NCBI RefSeq assembly: GCF_000716675.1
Contig: NZ_JNXT01000053.1
Location: 1 to 57,856, forward strand
Source of the DNA: Streptomyces alboflavus
GTDB lineage: Bacteria > Actinomycetota > Actinomycetes > Streptomycetales > Streptomycetaceae
DNA length: 57,856 nt
Direction: 5' to 3'
The notes below the pieces were generated by a model. That model did not search any database and had not been told where the DNA came from. It saw only the letters and a program-made list of their open reading frames with translations. This document shows positions 30,947 through 39,799 of the stretch, piece by piece. How positions within the stretch are numbered: position 1 is the first letter of the stretch; each line of letters starts with the position of its first letter. A program made the translations under genes and the position numbers.

Positions 30947-32194
30947 TCAGTTGCCCACGCGGCGGCGCAGGTCCTGGAACGCGGTGTAGTTCGCGATCGT
31001 CTCGATGCGTCCGGGCGGCGCGAGCTGCACGGCCTCGTCGAGCGTCTCGCAGACCCGGAAGTCCAGGCCCGCGACCTCGAGCCGGACGGCGAGGTCCAGC
31101 TTGCGGTCGCCGAGCACGAAGATCGGGCGTCCGGCGAGGCGGGTGTAGTCGACGTCCCACAGCCAGGAGGTGTCCGTGCCGTCGGCGCCGCGGGCGTTCA
31201 CCGACAGGACCACGGGGGCCGGCGCCGGGTCGATCAGCGAAAACGTTTCGAGCCAGCCCGCCGGGTTCTTGGCGAGAAGCAGCCGCAGGTCACGGCCCTG
31301 GAACTGGACCACGTCATAGCGGCCCGCGACGGCCTGCACCTGGTACATCCGCTCCAGGGCGACCTGCGGGGGCACGCCGAAGACGGCGGCGACGGCGGCC
31401 GACGAGGCGGCGTTGGCCTTGTTCGCGCGGCCGGGGAGCTGGAGGTGGATGGGCCAGGCGGAGCCGTGCGGGTCGAGGACGTAGTCACCGGAGAGCGCCC
31501 AGCTCGGGGCGGGACGGCGGAAGCCGCACTCGCCGCAGAACCAGTCGTCGCCGGGGCGCTGCATGACGCCGCCGCACGCCGGGCAGGACCAGGCGTCGTC
31601 CTTCCACTCCTGGCCCGCGGCCACCCACACGACGTTCGGCGAGGAGGAGGCGGCCCAGACGACCAGCGGGTCGTCGGCGTTGGCGATGACGACGGCCTTG
31701 GAACCGGCCAGGCCCTCGCGCCACTTCTCGGCGAGCATGCGGGTCTCACCGGCGCGGTCGAGCTGGTCACGGGAGAGGTTCAGGAGCGCGATCGCCTTGG
31801 GGTCGACGTCACGGGCGACGCCCGCCAGATACTTCTCGTCGACCTCGATGACGCCGAACCGCGCGTCGGAGCCGCCCGCGAGCGCGGAGGTGATTCCGGC
31901 AGGCATGTTGGCGCCGAGGGCGTTGGAGACGACCGGGCCGCTGGCGCGCAGGGCCTCGGCGATCAGCCGCGTCGTGGTGGTCTTGCCGTTCGTGGCCGAG
32001 ACCAGCACCACGTCCAGGTGCGTGGCCAGCCGGCCGAGGAGCTCCGGGTCGAGCCGGAGGGCCACCTTGCCGCCGATCACCGATCCGCTGCCGCGGCCCG
32101 CCGCGCGCGACACCGCCGCGGCCGCCTTGCCCGCCGTCACGGCCAGCTTGGCCCGCGGCGACAGCGGGTCTGCACTGCCAGGGTGTCCTGCCAT
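30947..32194 (-). CDS. murT: Lipid II isoglutaminyl synthase, ligase subunit MurT
   Basis: The 415-residue Mur-ligase family protein has the P-loop SATNGKTTTT (66-75), ligase signatures SRDQLDRAGETRM, and an inserted Cys4 zinc ribbon (CPACGG ... CGECG) that is characteristic of MurT. The C-terminal DUF1727-like domain follows. With GatD it converts D-isoglutamate to D-isoglutamine in lipid II. ATG 32194 was chosen; the extension to 32296 is arginine-rich. It shares a divergent control region with def. Confidence 0.92.
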   Translation of the reverse strand: MAGHPGSADPLSPRAKLAVTAGKAAAAVSRAAGRGSGSVIGGKVALRLDPELLGRLATHLDVVLVSATNGKTTTTRLIAEALRASGPVVSNALGANMPAGITSALAGGSDARFGVIEVDEKYLAGVARDVDPKAIALLNLSRDQLDRAGETRMLAEKWREGLAGSKAVVIANADDPLVVWAASSSPNVVWVAAGQEWKDDAWSCPACGGVMQRPGDDWFCGECGFRRPAPSWALSGDYVLDPHGSAWPIHLQLPGRANKANAASSAAVAAVFGVPPQVALERMYQVQAVAGRYDVVQFQGRDLRLLLAKNPAGWLETFSLIDPAPAPVVLSVNARGADGTDTSWLWDVDYTRLAGRPIFVLGDRKLDLAVRLEVAGLDFRVCETLDEAVQLAPPGRIETIANYTAFQDLRRRVGN

Positions 32195-32331
32195 CTCTCG
32201 TGATCCTCCTTGCGTACGGCGCCGCGCCTGCCCGGCATCGTGTCGGGCCAGCCTATCGAGATCGGCAGACAAGCCCGAATCACACCACCTGCTCACGCTG
32301 CTGCTCTCCCCTGGACCGTACTCTTGCCGCC

Positions 32332-32898
32332 ATGCGACACGGCTCGATCCCGGGCGCCTCAGGGCGCGTACGACCCCTGACCCTGCTCGGCGACCCCGTG
32401 CTGCACACCCCCGGCGCGGAGGTGACCGACTTCGGTCCCCAACTGGCCGCGCTCGTCGAGGACATGTTCGCCACGATGTACGCCGCCAGGGGCGTCGGCC
32501 TGGCCGCGAATCAGATCGGCGTGGGCCTCAGGGTGTTCGTGTACGACTGCCCCGACGACGAGGACGTGCGCCACCTCGGGCACCTGGTGAACCCGCGCCT
32601 GGTCGACGTGGACGGGGTGAGCGTTCGGGGGCCGGAAGGGTGTCTGTCGCTGCCGGGCCTGGAGGCGGCGACCCCGCGCTTCGACCACGCGGTCCTCGAG
32701 GGCGTCACGATGCGCGGGGACGCGGTGCGGGTGCACGGCACCGGATTCTTCGCGCGCTGCCTGCAGCACGAGTACGACCACCTGGAGGGCGGGGTGTACA
32801 CCGATCACGTCACCGGGTGGCGCCGCCGCCGGGTGCTGCGCCAGGCGGCGAAGGCTCCCTGGGCGAACCGCGCGGGAGCCGCGGCGACCACGGCCTGA
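32332..32898 (+). CDS. def: Peptide deformylase
   Basis: The 188-residue enzyme removes the formyl group from N-terminal methionine of new proteins. It has the three PDF motifs: GVGLAANQIG, EGCLSLPG with metal ligand C104, and QHEYDHLEG with H146, E147 and H150. A longer frame begins at 32200 but would extend into the murT start region. Streptomyces usually have more than one def paralogue. It is divergent from murT. Confidence 0.94.
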   Translation: MRHGSIPGASGRVRPLTLLGDPVLHTPGAEVTDFGPQLAALVEDMFATMYAARGVGLAANQIGVGLRVFVYDCPDDEDVRHLGHLVNPRLVDVDGVSVRGPEGCLSLPGLEAATPRFDHAVLEGVTMRGDAVRVHGTGFFARCLQHEYDHLEGGVYTDHVTGWRRRRVLRQAAKAPWANRAGAAATTA

Positions 32899-32965
32899 AC
32901 CGCGGTCACCGCCGTCCCGGAAGCTCCTGACGGGCCCTCCCGGAAGCCCTGGAACCGGAGGGTCT

Positions 32966-33613
32966 TCAGAAGCCGGGCCCGCCCATGCGGTTGCCCGCCG
33001 CCGCGAGCCGGCCCCACAGCAGGTCCGCCAGGCTGCCCACCAACTCGGCGCGCGAGCAGGGCCGTTCGCCGAGCCACCAGTCGCCGGCCGCGTGCATCAT
33101 GCCGACGATGCCGTGGCCCCAGACCCGGGCCAGGCGGCCGCTCTCCGGGCCGAGGTCGACCCGCTCCTCGATGACCTCGGCCAGCTCCTCGCCGAGGCGG
33201 CGCAGCAGCGGGGCGGAGTGCAGGCCGACGTCGAAGCCGCCCTGGTCGCCGGTGGAGCCCGCCTCCGAGGGGTGCATCAGGAAGCGGTAGACCTGCGGGC
33301 GGGCCTCGATCGCGGCGAGGTAGGTGTCGAGCGTCGCCTCCACCCGCTCCCTGCGCTCGGCGGGGGCGTCGAGGGCGGCGCGCAGCGAGGCCAGCAGGGC
33401 GTCCGTGTGCCGCTTGGCGAGGGCCGCGTACAGTCCGCCCTTGTCGCCGAAGTGCCGGTACAGAATGGGCTTGGTGATGCCCGCCTCGGCGGCGATGGCG
33501 TTCATCGAGGCGCCGGGTCCGTCGCGGAGCACGACGCGGTCGGCCGCCTCCAGAAGCTCGCGCCGCCGTTGCTCGGCGGACCGCTGCTGATCGGTCCGCT
33601 GCGTGGTCTCCAT
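32966..33613 (-). CDS. TetR-family regulator
   Basis: The 215-residue protein has an N-terminal TetR helix-turn-helix: RRRELLEAADRVVLRDGPGA then ITKPILYRHFGDKGGLYAAL. A helical ligand-binding domain follows. It is divergent from an acyl-CoA dehydrogenase gene, with palindromic sites in the shared promoter region, so it probably controls that gene and itself, perhaps in response to acyl-CoA. A much longer antisense frame reaching to 35134 is only the extension of this frame through the dehydrogenase. Confidence 0.9.
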   Translation of the reverse strand: METTQRTDQQRSAEQRRRELLEAADRVVLRDGPGASMNAIAAEAGITKPILYRHFGDKGGLYAALAKRHTDALLASLRAALDAPAERRERVEATLDTYLAAIEARPQVYRFLMHPSEAGSTGDQGGFDVGLHSAPLLRRLGEELAEVIEERVDLGPESGRLARVWGHGIVGMMHAAGDWWLGERPCSRAELVGSLADLLWGRLAAAGNRMGGPGF

Positions 33614-33724
33614 GGGGTGTCTCTCCGCCCGTGCGATTGCGTGACGCACGCGCCGTGCGAAATGCCTGACGCACGCGAAACGTAACACTCGCGGGAGGGT
33701 GCGCATCGAACGGGCTGCCGGGAG

Positions 33725-33772
33725 TTGACATCGGCTACCGGCCGGTAACACACTCCAGTTACCGGAAGTAAC
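33725..33772 (+). promoter_or_regulatory. Promoter and operators of TetR/acyl-CoA dehydrogenase pair
   Basis: A -35-like TTGACA (33725-33730) is followed by the 12-bp palindrome TACCGGCCGGTA (33736-33747) and by GTTACCGGAAGTAAC (33758-33772), which has GTTAC/GTAAC arms. All contain TACCGG or its complement. The sites lie 30-70 bp before the dehydrogenase ATG, where TetR binding would repress transcription. Confidence 0.6.
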
Positions 33773-33802
33773 GTAGCAGGGTTCCGCAGTCCTGGAGGGG
33801 TC

Positions 33803-35029
33803 ATGGCCGAGTTCACCATGGAGCTGAGCGACGAGCAGAAGGAGGTCCGGGACTGGCTCCACGGGTTCGCCGCCGATGTGATCCGCCCCGCGGCCGCCGA
33901 GTGGGACGAGCGCGAGGAGACGCCCTGGCCGGTGATCCAGGAGGCGGCGAAGGTCGGCATCTACTCCCTGGACTTTTACGCCCAGCAGTTCTTCGACCCC
34001 ACCGGCCTCGGCATACCCATGGCGATGGAGGAGCTGTTCTGGGGCGACGCGGGCATCGCCCTCTCCATCGTCGGCACCGGCCTCGCGGCCGTCGGCGTTC
34101 TCGCCAACGGCACCGAGGAGCAGATCGGCACCTGGATCCCGCAGATGTACGGCGACGTGAACGACGTGAAGGTGGCCGCCTTCTGCTCGTCCGAGCCGGA
34201 CGCGGGCTCCGACGTGGCGTCCATGCGCACCCGCGCGGTGTACGACGAGGTCAAGGACGAGTGGGTCCTCAACGGCACCAAGACCTGGGCGACCAACGGC
34301 GGCATCGCGAGCGTCCACGTGGTCGTCGCGGTGGTCGACCCCGATCTTGGCTCCAAGGGGCACGCCTCCTTCATCGTGCCGCCGGACACCCCGGGCCTGT
34401 CCCAGGGCCAGAAGTTCAAGAAGCACGGCATCCGCGCCTCGCACACCGCCGAGGTCGTCCTGGAGGACGTGCGCGTCCCCGGCTCCTGCCTGCTCGGCGG
34501 CAAGGAGAAGCTGGACGAGCGTCTGGCACGCGCGCGTGAGCGTGCCAAGAGCGGGGGCGAGCGCCTGAAGAACGCCGCCATGGCGACGTTCGAGGCGTCC
34601 CGCCCGGCGGTCGGCGCGATGGCGGTGGGCACGGCCCGCGCCGCGTACGAGGAGGCCCTGGAGTACGCCAAGACGCGTACGCAGTTCGGCCGCCCGATCA
34701 TCGACAACCAGGGCGTGGCCTTCCAACTGGCCGACATGCGGACGCAGATCGACGCGGCCCGGCTGCTCGTGTGGCGGGCCTCCTGGATGGCGACCACGGG
34801 CAAGAAGTTCGAGTCGGCCGAGGGCTCGATGTCCAAGCTGTTCGCGAGCGAGACCGCGAAGAAGGTCACCGCCCAGGCGATCCAGATCCTCGGCGGCAAC
34901 GGCTTCACGCGGGAGTACCCGGTCGAGCGCATGCACCGGGACGCCGCGATCTACACGATCTTCGAGGGCACGAGCGAGATCCAGCGCCTGGTGATCGCCC
35001 GCACGCTGTCGGGGCTGCCGATCCGCTGA
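33803..35029 (+). CDS. Acyl-CoA dehydrogenase
   Basis: The 408-residue flavoenzyme shows the family motifs: FCSSEPDAGSDVASMRTRA (FAD-binding signature), WVLNGTKTWATNGG, RTQFGRPIIDNQGVAF, QILGGNGFTREYPVERMHRD and the end YTIFEGTSEIQRLVIAR. It catalyses alpha-beta dehydrogenation of acyl-CoA thioesters with FAD. An unusual Arg/Lys-rich segment near residues 240-255 may be a local insertion. GGAGGGG precedes the ATG. The divergent TetR gene is its likely regulator. Confidence 0.95.
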   Translation: MAEFTMELSDEQKEVRDWLHGFAADVIRPAAAEWDEREETPWPVIQEAAKVGIYSLDFYAQQFFDPTGLGIPMAMEELFWGDAGIALSIVGTGLAAVGVLANGTEEQIGTWIPQMYGDVNDVKVAAFCSSEPDAGSDVASMRTRAVYDEVKDEWVLNGTKTWATNGGIASVHVVVAVVDPDLGSKGHASFIVPPDTPGLSQGQKFKKHGIRASHTAEVVLEDVRVPGSCLLGGKEKLDERLARARERAKSGGERLKNAAMATFEASRPAVGAMAVGTARAAYEEALEYAKTRTQFGRPIIDNQGVAFQLADMRTQIDAARLLVWRASWMATTGKKFESAEGSMSKLFASETAKKVTAQAIQILGGNGFTREYPVERMHRDAAIYTIFEGTSEIQRLVIARTLSGLPIR

Positions 35030-35178
35030 CGGGCGGCGGGGCCTGCGGCTCGGGGGCGAGCCAGGGGGGCGCGGGGCGTGTGACAGGGGTGCGGGCCGGG
35101 GCGGAGGAGGCGCCCTGGCAGGCGCCATGGCCATGCCATTACCGTGGACGCCCGCGTTCCCTCTGCCGAGGAGTGCCG

Positions 35179-36327
35179 ATGCGCAGACGCCCCCTGACCT
35201 GGCTGATTCCTGTCCTCGCCACCGCCGCCGCGGTCACCGTGACCGCGGTGGTCGTCCCCCAGGGAGACGGCCGGGAGCCGGACGGCCGGTCCGTTCCCGC
35301 CGCGCACGGGGAACGACCCGCGGGGAAGGGCAAGCCCGACGCGCGGGACGTGGTCCTTGCGGTGCACGGCGGGGCCGGGACCGCGCTCGACCGTGACAAG
35401 ACGACCCCGGAGCGCGAGAAGGCCTACCGGGACGGGCTCGGCAAGGCCTTGCGGGCTGGGCAGAAGGTCCTCGACAAGGGCGGCTCCAGCGTGGACGCCG
35501 TGCAGGCGGCCGTGGTGGAGCTGGAGGACGACCCGCTGTTCAACGCGGGCAAGGGCGCCGTGTTCACCGCGGACGCGGGCCATGAGCTGGACGCGTCGAT
35601 CATGCGCGGCTCGGACCTCAAGGCGGGCGCGGTGGCGGGCGTGAAGAGCCTGCGCAACCCCGTCGCGGGCGCCCGCACGGTCATGGACAAGTCCCCGCAC
35701 GTGCTGCTCGCGGGCGAGGGCGCCGACGACTTCGGCGCACGGCACGGCCTGAAGACCGTCACCCAGGACTACTACTGGACGCAGGCCCGCTGGGACGCCC
35801 TGATGGCCGCCAAGGCGGCGGAGCGGCGCGGCGGGGGCTCCAAGGGCGGTGACCGTGGCGCCGACTCGCGCGCCGCCCTCGCCGACGCGCAGTCCAAGGG
35901 CACGGTCGGCGCGGTCGCCGTCGACCAACGGCGCGACCTGGCAGCGGCCACCTCGACCGGCGGCATGACCAACAAGCTGCCCGGCCGCGTCGGTGACTCA
36001 CCGCTGATCGGCTCGGGGACGTACGCGAAGAACAGCACGGTCGCCGCGAGCGCCACCGGCGCCGGTGAGGTGTTCATCCGGGGCGCCGCCACCTCGACGA
36101 TCTCCAACCTGGTGGAGTTCAAGGGCGCCGACGTCGCGTCCGCGGCGTACGAAGTGATCGTCAAGCGGCTGCCGAAGCTCGGCGGCGACGGCGGTGTGAT
36201 CGCGCTCGCGCCGAACGGCGAGTTCGACGCGCCGCACAGCAGCCCGGGCATGCTGCACGGCTATCTGACGAAGAGCGGGAAGGTCGTCACGAAGATCTTC
36301 CCGGACGAGACGCCACCCAATACGTGA
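35179..36327 (+). CDS. Secreted isoaspartyl peptidase/L-asparaginase
   Basis: The 382-residue Ntn hydrolase has an N-terminal signal or membrane helix (LIPVLATAAAVTVTAVVVP) followed by LAVHGGAGTALDRD, GSSVDAVQAAVVELEDDPLF and NAGKGAVFTADAGHELDASI. The autoprocessing site lies in KGTVGAVAVD, where the threonine becomes the nucleophile, and STGGMTNK follows. It hydrolyses L-asparagine or isoaspartyl dipeptides and is predicted to be exported. GAGGAG at 35168-35173 precedes ATG 35179. Confidence 0.9.
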   Translation: MRRRPLTWLIPVLATAAAVTVTAVVVPQGDGREPDGRSVPAAHGERPAGKGKPDARDVVLAVHGGAGTALDRDKTTPEREKAYRDGLGKALRAGQKVLDKGGSSVDAVQAAVVELEDDPLFNAGKGAVFTADAGHELDASIMRGSDLKAGAVAGVKSLRNPVAGARTVMDKSPHVLLAGEGADDFGARHGLKTVTQDYYWTQARWDALMAAKAAERRGGGSKGGDRGADSRAALADAQSKGTVGAVAVDQRRDLAAATSTGGMTNKLPGRVGDSPLIGSGTYAKNSTVAASATGAGEVFIRGAATSTISNLVEFKGADVASAAYEVIVKRLPKLGGDGGVIALAPNGEFDAPHSSPGMLHGYLTKSGKVVTKIFPDETPPNT

Positions 36328-36373
36328 CGGCGGGTGAGGCTCGGCCGGGGCCAGGGGTGGGCCCCGGCCCGCC

Positions 36374-37150
36374 TCACGGCTTGTGGATGTACGGCGTCGT
36401 CGTGCCCAGCTCCGCGAAGCCGAGGCGGCGCAGGATCGGGCGGCTCTGGCTGGACGCGTCGACCTGGAGGTGGCGCACGCCGTGGTCCGCGGCGATGCGG
36501 GCGCGGTGGGCGATCAGGGCGCGGTAGATGCCCCGGCCGCGCCACTCGGTGACGGTGCCGCCGCCCCACAGGCCCGCGAAGTCCGTGCCGGGGCAGAACT
36601 CCAGGCGGGCCGAGCTGACCGGGACGTCACCGGCGAGGGCGACGACCGCGGCGATGGTGTCCGGTGCAGTCGTGAACTGGTCGAGCAGCTGCTTGCCGAG
36701 GGCGGTGCCGTCCGTGCCGAAGGCTCGCTCGTGCACGTCGACCATCAGCCGCACACCGGCCGCGTCCGTCACCGGCACCAGCCGGACGCCCTCGGGCGGG
36801 CCGGCGTCCAGTGGCAGTTCGTCCACGGCGGCGACCATCAGCGTCTCGGGGTCCTCGGGCGTGAACCCGGCCGCGAGGAGCCGCTCGGGCAGGTCGGCGG
36901 GGAGGTCGTGGGAGTACGCCTTCCACTCGAACTCCAGGCCGCGCGAGGTGAAGTGGCGCACCTGCGCGGCGATGGCCGCGTCCGCGGTGCTCTCGTCCAG
37001 GTCCGACCACAGGACGCCGTTCCAGTCGTGGGCGCCGCCCACCCGGCGTACGACGCCGTCCGCCCGCTCGACCACCACACCGGGGCCGTCGGGGTCCAGG
37101 TTCTGCCGAATCTGCCGGTCGTACGCCGCGAGCACCGCTGTGTGATCCAT
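36374..37150 (-). CDS. GNAT-family N-acetyltransferase
   Basis: The 258-residue protein has the GNAT acetyl-CoA-binding pattern WGGGTVTEWRGRGIYRALIAHRA followed by HLQVDASSQSRPILRRLGF. Substrate is unknown. The first half is a probable second, degenerate GNAT-like module. The gene ends close to the isoaspartyl peptidase stop, convergent to it, and begins 9 bp from the TRIC-like gene stop. Confidence 0.85.
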   Translation of the reverse strand: MDHTAVLAAYDRQIRQNLDPDGPGVVVERADGVVRRVGGAHDWNGVLWSDLDESTADAAIAAQVRHFTSRGLEFEWKAYSHDLPADLPERLLAAGFTPEDPETLMVAAVDELPLDAGPPEGVRLVPVTDAAGVRLMVDVHERAFGTDGTALGKQLLDQFTTAPDTIAAVVALAGDVPVSSARLEFCPGTDFAGLWGGGTVTEWRGRGIYRALIAHRARIAADHGVRHLQVDASSQSRPILRRLGFAELGTTTPYIHKP

Positions 37151-37159
37151 GCGGTCACT

Positions 37160-37885
37160 TCAGCAGGGCGGTTCCGGCGGGGCAACGGGATTTCGCGCGG
37201 GGGCCGGGGCCGGGTCCTGATCCGGGGCCGGGGCCTGGTCCGGGTCATCCTGGTCCGGTATCCGGTCGGTGTCCGTGCTCTGTGCGCGCGAGAGCGGCGG
37301 CAGGTGCAGGGACTTCGTGATCGCGGCGAGGCGCAGGGCGAGCACGAGGCCGGCCGAGGTGACCGTGGTCGCGGTCGGGGACGCGCCCGCGTGGTGCAGG
37401 CCGAGGTAGCACAGGGCGCCCGCGAGCGCGGCGGTCGCGTACACCTCCTCGCGCAGCAGCAGCGGCGGGAACTGGCCGCACAGCACGTCGCGCAGGACCT
37501 CGCCGGTCACCCCCGTGAGGACGGCGAGGAGGACGACCGCGATCGGTGTGACGCCCGCGTCGATGGCGGCCTGCGCGCCCATGACGGTCACCACGGCCAG
37601 GCCGACGGCGTCCACCACCATGAGCGTGCGCTGGGGCAGCTCCCGGTGGCGCAGGAACAGCATGGTGGCCACGCCCGTGCAGGCGACGACCGTGAGCAGG
37701 ACCCAGTCGTGCGTCCAGTACAGCGGGTGCCGGTCCAGGATGAGATCGCGCAGGGTGCCGCCGGAGATGGAGGCGACGAAGGCGAGCACGAGGCCGCCGA
37801 ACGGATCCATCCGGGCGCGGTGCGCGGCGAGCACACCGCTGGCGGCGAAGGCGGCGATGCCGACCAGGTACAGCGTGTGCAGCAT
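37160..37885 (-). CDS. TRIC/UPF0126-type cation channel protein
   Basis: The 241-residue membrane protein has two glycine-rich repeats of three helices, each starting with the UPF0126 pattern: MLHTLYLVGIAAFAASGVLA with FVASISGGTLRDLILDRHPL, and AVLTGVTGEVLRDVLCGQFP. Bacterial members are homotrimeric potassium channels like TRIC. The C-terminal tail is Asp/Pro-rich. The ATG overlaps the preceding small gene's stop (TGATG). Confidence 0.88.
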   Translation of the reverse strand: MLHTLYLVGIAAFAASGVLAAHRARMDPFGGLVLAFVASISGGTLRDLILDRHPLYWTHDWVLLTVVACTGVATMLFLRHRELPQRTLMVVDAVGLAVVTVMGAQAAIDAGVTPIAVVLLAVLTGVTGEVLRDVLCGQFPPLLLREEVYATAALAGALCYLGLHHAGASPTATTVTSAGLVLALRLAAITKSLHLPPLSRAQSTDTDRIPDQDDPDQAPAPDQDPAPAPARNPVAPPEPPC

Positions 37886-38142
37886 CAGCGGGCGACCTCG
37901 CGGTCGTCCGTGGCCTCGTCCGTGACGGGGCGGCGAAGGAGCAGGAGGACGGCCGTCGACACGACGACGGCGATCACCAGGGCAACCGCGTCGAGCCGGG
38001 GATCGGCGCCGCCGTCGCCCGGCCCGGGACGGGTCTGCCCACGCCCTGCGGACGCGCCCGCGAGGAGGGCCGCCGTCAGCGCGACCACGCCGACGGCCCC
38101 CGCCGCCCTGAGCCACCACCTGGGAATACGTGCCGTGAACAT
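37885..38142 (-). CDS. Small two-helix membrane protein
   Basis: The 85-residue product begins MFTARIPRWWLRAAGAVGVV and has two hydrophobic segments (AAGAVGVVALTAALLAGASA and LDAVALVIAVVVSTAVLLLL) linked by a Pro/Gly/Asp loop. Its stop overlaps the TRIC-like gene start, so they form an operon. A longer frame to 38316 has no supporting features. Function unknown. Confidence 0.7.
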   Translation of the reverse strand: MFTARIPRWWLRAAGAVGVVALTAALLAGASAGRGQTRPGPGDGGADPRLDAVALVIAVVVSTAVLLLLRRPVTDEATDDREVAR

Positions 38143-38298
38143 CCGTCCAGCTTGTCCGCCGTGACCCGGCGCGCGCCATCGGTCAGGTGGATGGATCGGG
38201 GTAGCCGAAAGGACGAGGAGGCGCTGGCGGGGAGGGGGCGAACATGGAAGTGCCGGGCAGGTGGGGGCGATCACGAAGGCGGGGGCCGTTCGGACGGA

Positions 38299-38418
38299 GC
38301 CGCGTTGCGCAAACACGCAGCGCGCAAAGTCACGTCACTCATCAGCGCGGTGCACAGCGCAGCGTCGCGCAAAGCCACTGCGTACAAAGGTGCGTTGTGC
38401 AAAGGTGCGGCAAATAGC
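38299..38418. repeat. Eight degenerate 15-bp units (pentapeptide-like remnant)
   Basis: Eight consecutive 15-base units can be laid out from 38299; five end in CAAA (for example GCCGCGTTGCGCAAA and GCAGCGTCGCGCAAA). On the minus strand the 15-base period encodes five-residue units of the A-x-L-x-x type (APLHN, APLYA, VALRD, AALCT), the hallmark of pentapeptide-repeat proteins. There is no plausible start codon, ribosome-binding site or full-length gene, so a gene remnant is likely. Confidence 0.4.
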
Positions 38419-38482
38419 GGAAAGGAGGAGCAAAGCGGAGTGGCGGCGGCCCGCGGGTCCGGCAGAGTGCTTCGGGCGGGCC

Positions 38483-38530
38483 GGGGCGCTCGGGGTGGTC
38501 GGGGCGCTCGGGCGGGCCGGGGCGCTCGGG
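38483..38530. repeat. GGGGCGCTCGGG tandem repeat, 18-bp period
   Basis: GGGGCGCTCGGG occurs at 38483, 38501 and 38519 with an 18-bp period, and a variant GGACGCTCGGGG follows at 38531. The G-rich strand could form secondary structure. It lies about 100 bp after the type III PKS stop codon. Confidence 0.6.
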
Positions 38531-38634
38531 GGACGCTCGGGGTTGTCAGGGGTGTTTCGTGCGGGCCGGGGCGTGGAGTGCCGTACGCGGGCCGGGGCGT
38601 GTGACGTCGGGCGGGAGGGGTGTGCCGGGGGGAG

Positions 38635-39675
38635 TCAGGACTGCCAGCGGCAGCGCAGCGCCGCCGTGGCGAAGCCGGGGCCGAAGGCGATCGTGTAGCC
38701 GCGCTCGCCGTCGGCGGGCGGGTCGGCGTGGGTGCGCTCCAGGACGCGCAGGACACTGACGCCGCCGATGTTGCCCTCGTGGGCGAGGGTGTCCGTGGAA
38801 TGCCGCGTGCCGTGCTCGTCGAGGCCGAGCGCCGCCCCCGTGTCGGCGATGATGCGCGGGCTGCCCGGGTGGATGACGGCGAACCCGGGGCGGTCCGTGC
38901 CGACCCAGTCCTTGAGCTGCGGCAGCACGTCGTCGGCCGCGGACAGCGCTTTCTTGGTGGACACGAAATGGATGCCCGCGTGGTCGATACGGCCCGCCTG
39001 GCGGTCGACGCTGTGCGGCAGGATGTACTCGAAGCTGTCCTCGATGACGAGGCCAGGGCCGAGCGGCTCGTCGGTGACGATCGTCGCCGCCGCGGCGTCG
39101 CCGAACAGGGCCTTGTAGATCATCGACTCGATGGTGTCGTCGGCGTTGTGATAGATGCCGGACAGGACTTCCCCGGCCACCACGAGGACCTTGCTGCCGG
39201 GCCGCGCGGCCACCAGGTCGGCGGCGCGGATCAGCGCCTGGGCGCCACCCGGGCAGGCCACGGTCGTCAGGGCGACGCGGCGCACGGTGGGGCGCAGGGA
39301 GAGCCGGTCGATCAGGTTGATGTCCAGGTTCGGTATGGCCCAGCTCGTCGTGTGCGTGGTCACGATGGCATCGATGTCGCGCGCCGTGAGTCCGGCCTCG
39401 TCGAGGGCCGCCTTGGCCGCCTTCTCGGCCATGGCGAGGGCGTCCTCGAAGGCCGTCGTGGTGCGTTCCTCGATCCCGGCGGAGCCCGCGACGGTGGGGG
39501 AGCCGAGGGGACGGGTGAAGTAACGGGTCCGGACTCCGCAGTTGCCGATCACGCGGAGGAACGCGCCCAGCCGAGGGTGGTCCGGGTGGTGGTTCCGGAT
39601 GTCGTCGGCTATCTCCGCGGTGGTGACCTGGTGATCACCCAGGACGGTCTGCGGTCTGAGCACATGAGCTGGCAT
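38635..39675 (-). CDS. Type III polyketide synthase (chalcone synthase-like)
   Basis: The 346-residue ketosynthase-fold enzyme has the type III catalytic triad: C141 in TTVACPGGAQ, H269 in VIHPGSPRI, and N302 in HEGNIGGVSV. It condenses malonyl-CoA units onto a starter without a carrier protein. The N-terminus (TTAEIADDIRNHHPDHPRL) resembles the tetrahydroxynaphthalene-synthase-like bacterial group, but the product cannot be deduced. No tailoring P450 or methyltransferase is adjacent. An MmyB-type regulator gene lies directly upstream in the same direction. Confidence 0.9.
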   Translation of the reverse strand: MPAHVLRPQTVLGDHQVTTAEIADDIRNHHPDHPRLGAFLRVIGNCGVRTRYFTRPLGSPTVAGSAGIEERTTTAFEDALAMAEKAAKAALDEAGLTARDIDAIVTTHTTSWAIPNLDINLIDRLSLRPTVRRVALTTVACPGGAQALIRAADLVAARPGSKVLVVAGEVLSGIYHNADDTIESMIYKALFGDAAAATIVTDEPLGPGLVIEDSFEYILPHSVDRQAGRIDHAGIHFVSTKKALSAADDVLPQLKDWVGTDRPGFAVIHPGSPRIIADTGAALGLDEHGTRHSTDTLAHEGNIGGVSVLRVLERTHADPPADGERGYTIAFGPGFATAALRCRWQS

Positions 39676-39799
39676 GAAGGGGCTCCCACGAGGCGTGATC
39701 CGATGTGGGGATCTGGGGCCAAAGTACTGCACCACATCGAACATGCGTCCTGCCGGGCTACTCCCTCTGGGCCGGCCGAGGGTCGGGCCGACCTGCGGA

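Larger units (their letters stand above)
38143..38634. other. 492-bp repeat-rich region without a clear gene
   Basis: The region holds a 120-bp array of eight degenerate 15-bp units and a G-rich 18-bp tandem repeat, described separately. Open frames here lack ribosome-binding sites. It should also contain the promoter of the small membrane-protein operon and the terminator of the type III PKS gene. Confidence 0.55.

Noticed and set aside
32966..35134. 722-codon minus-strand frame as a single large protein
   Set aside because: Only its last 215 codons form a TetR protein with a good start at 33613; the rest is antisense to the acyl-CoA dehydrogenase.
38299..38545. CRISPR array
   Set aside because: The repeats are 15-18 bp and contiguous without unique spacers, and no cas gene is near.
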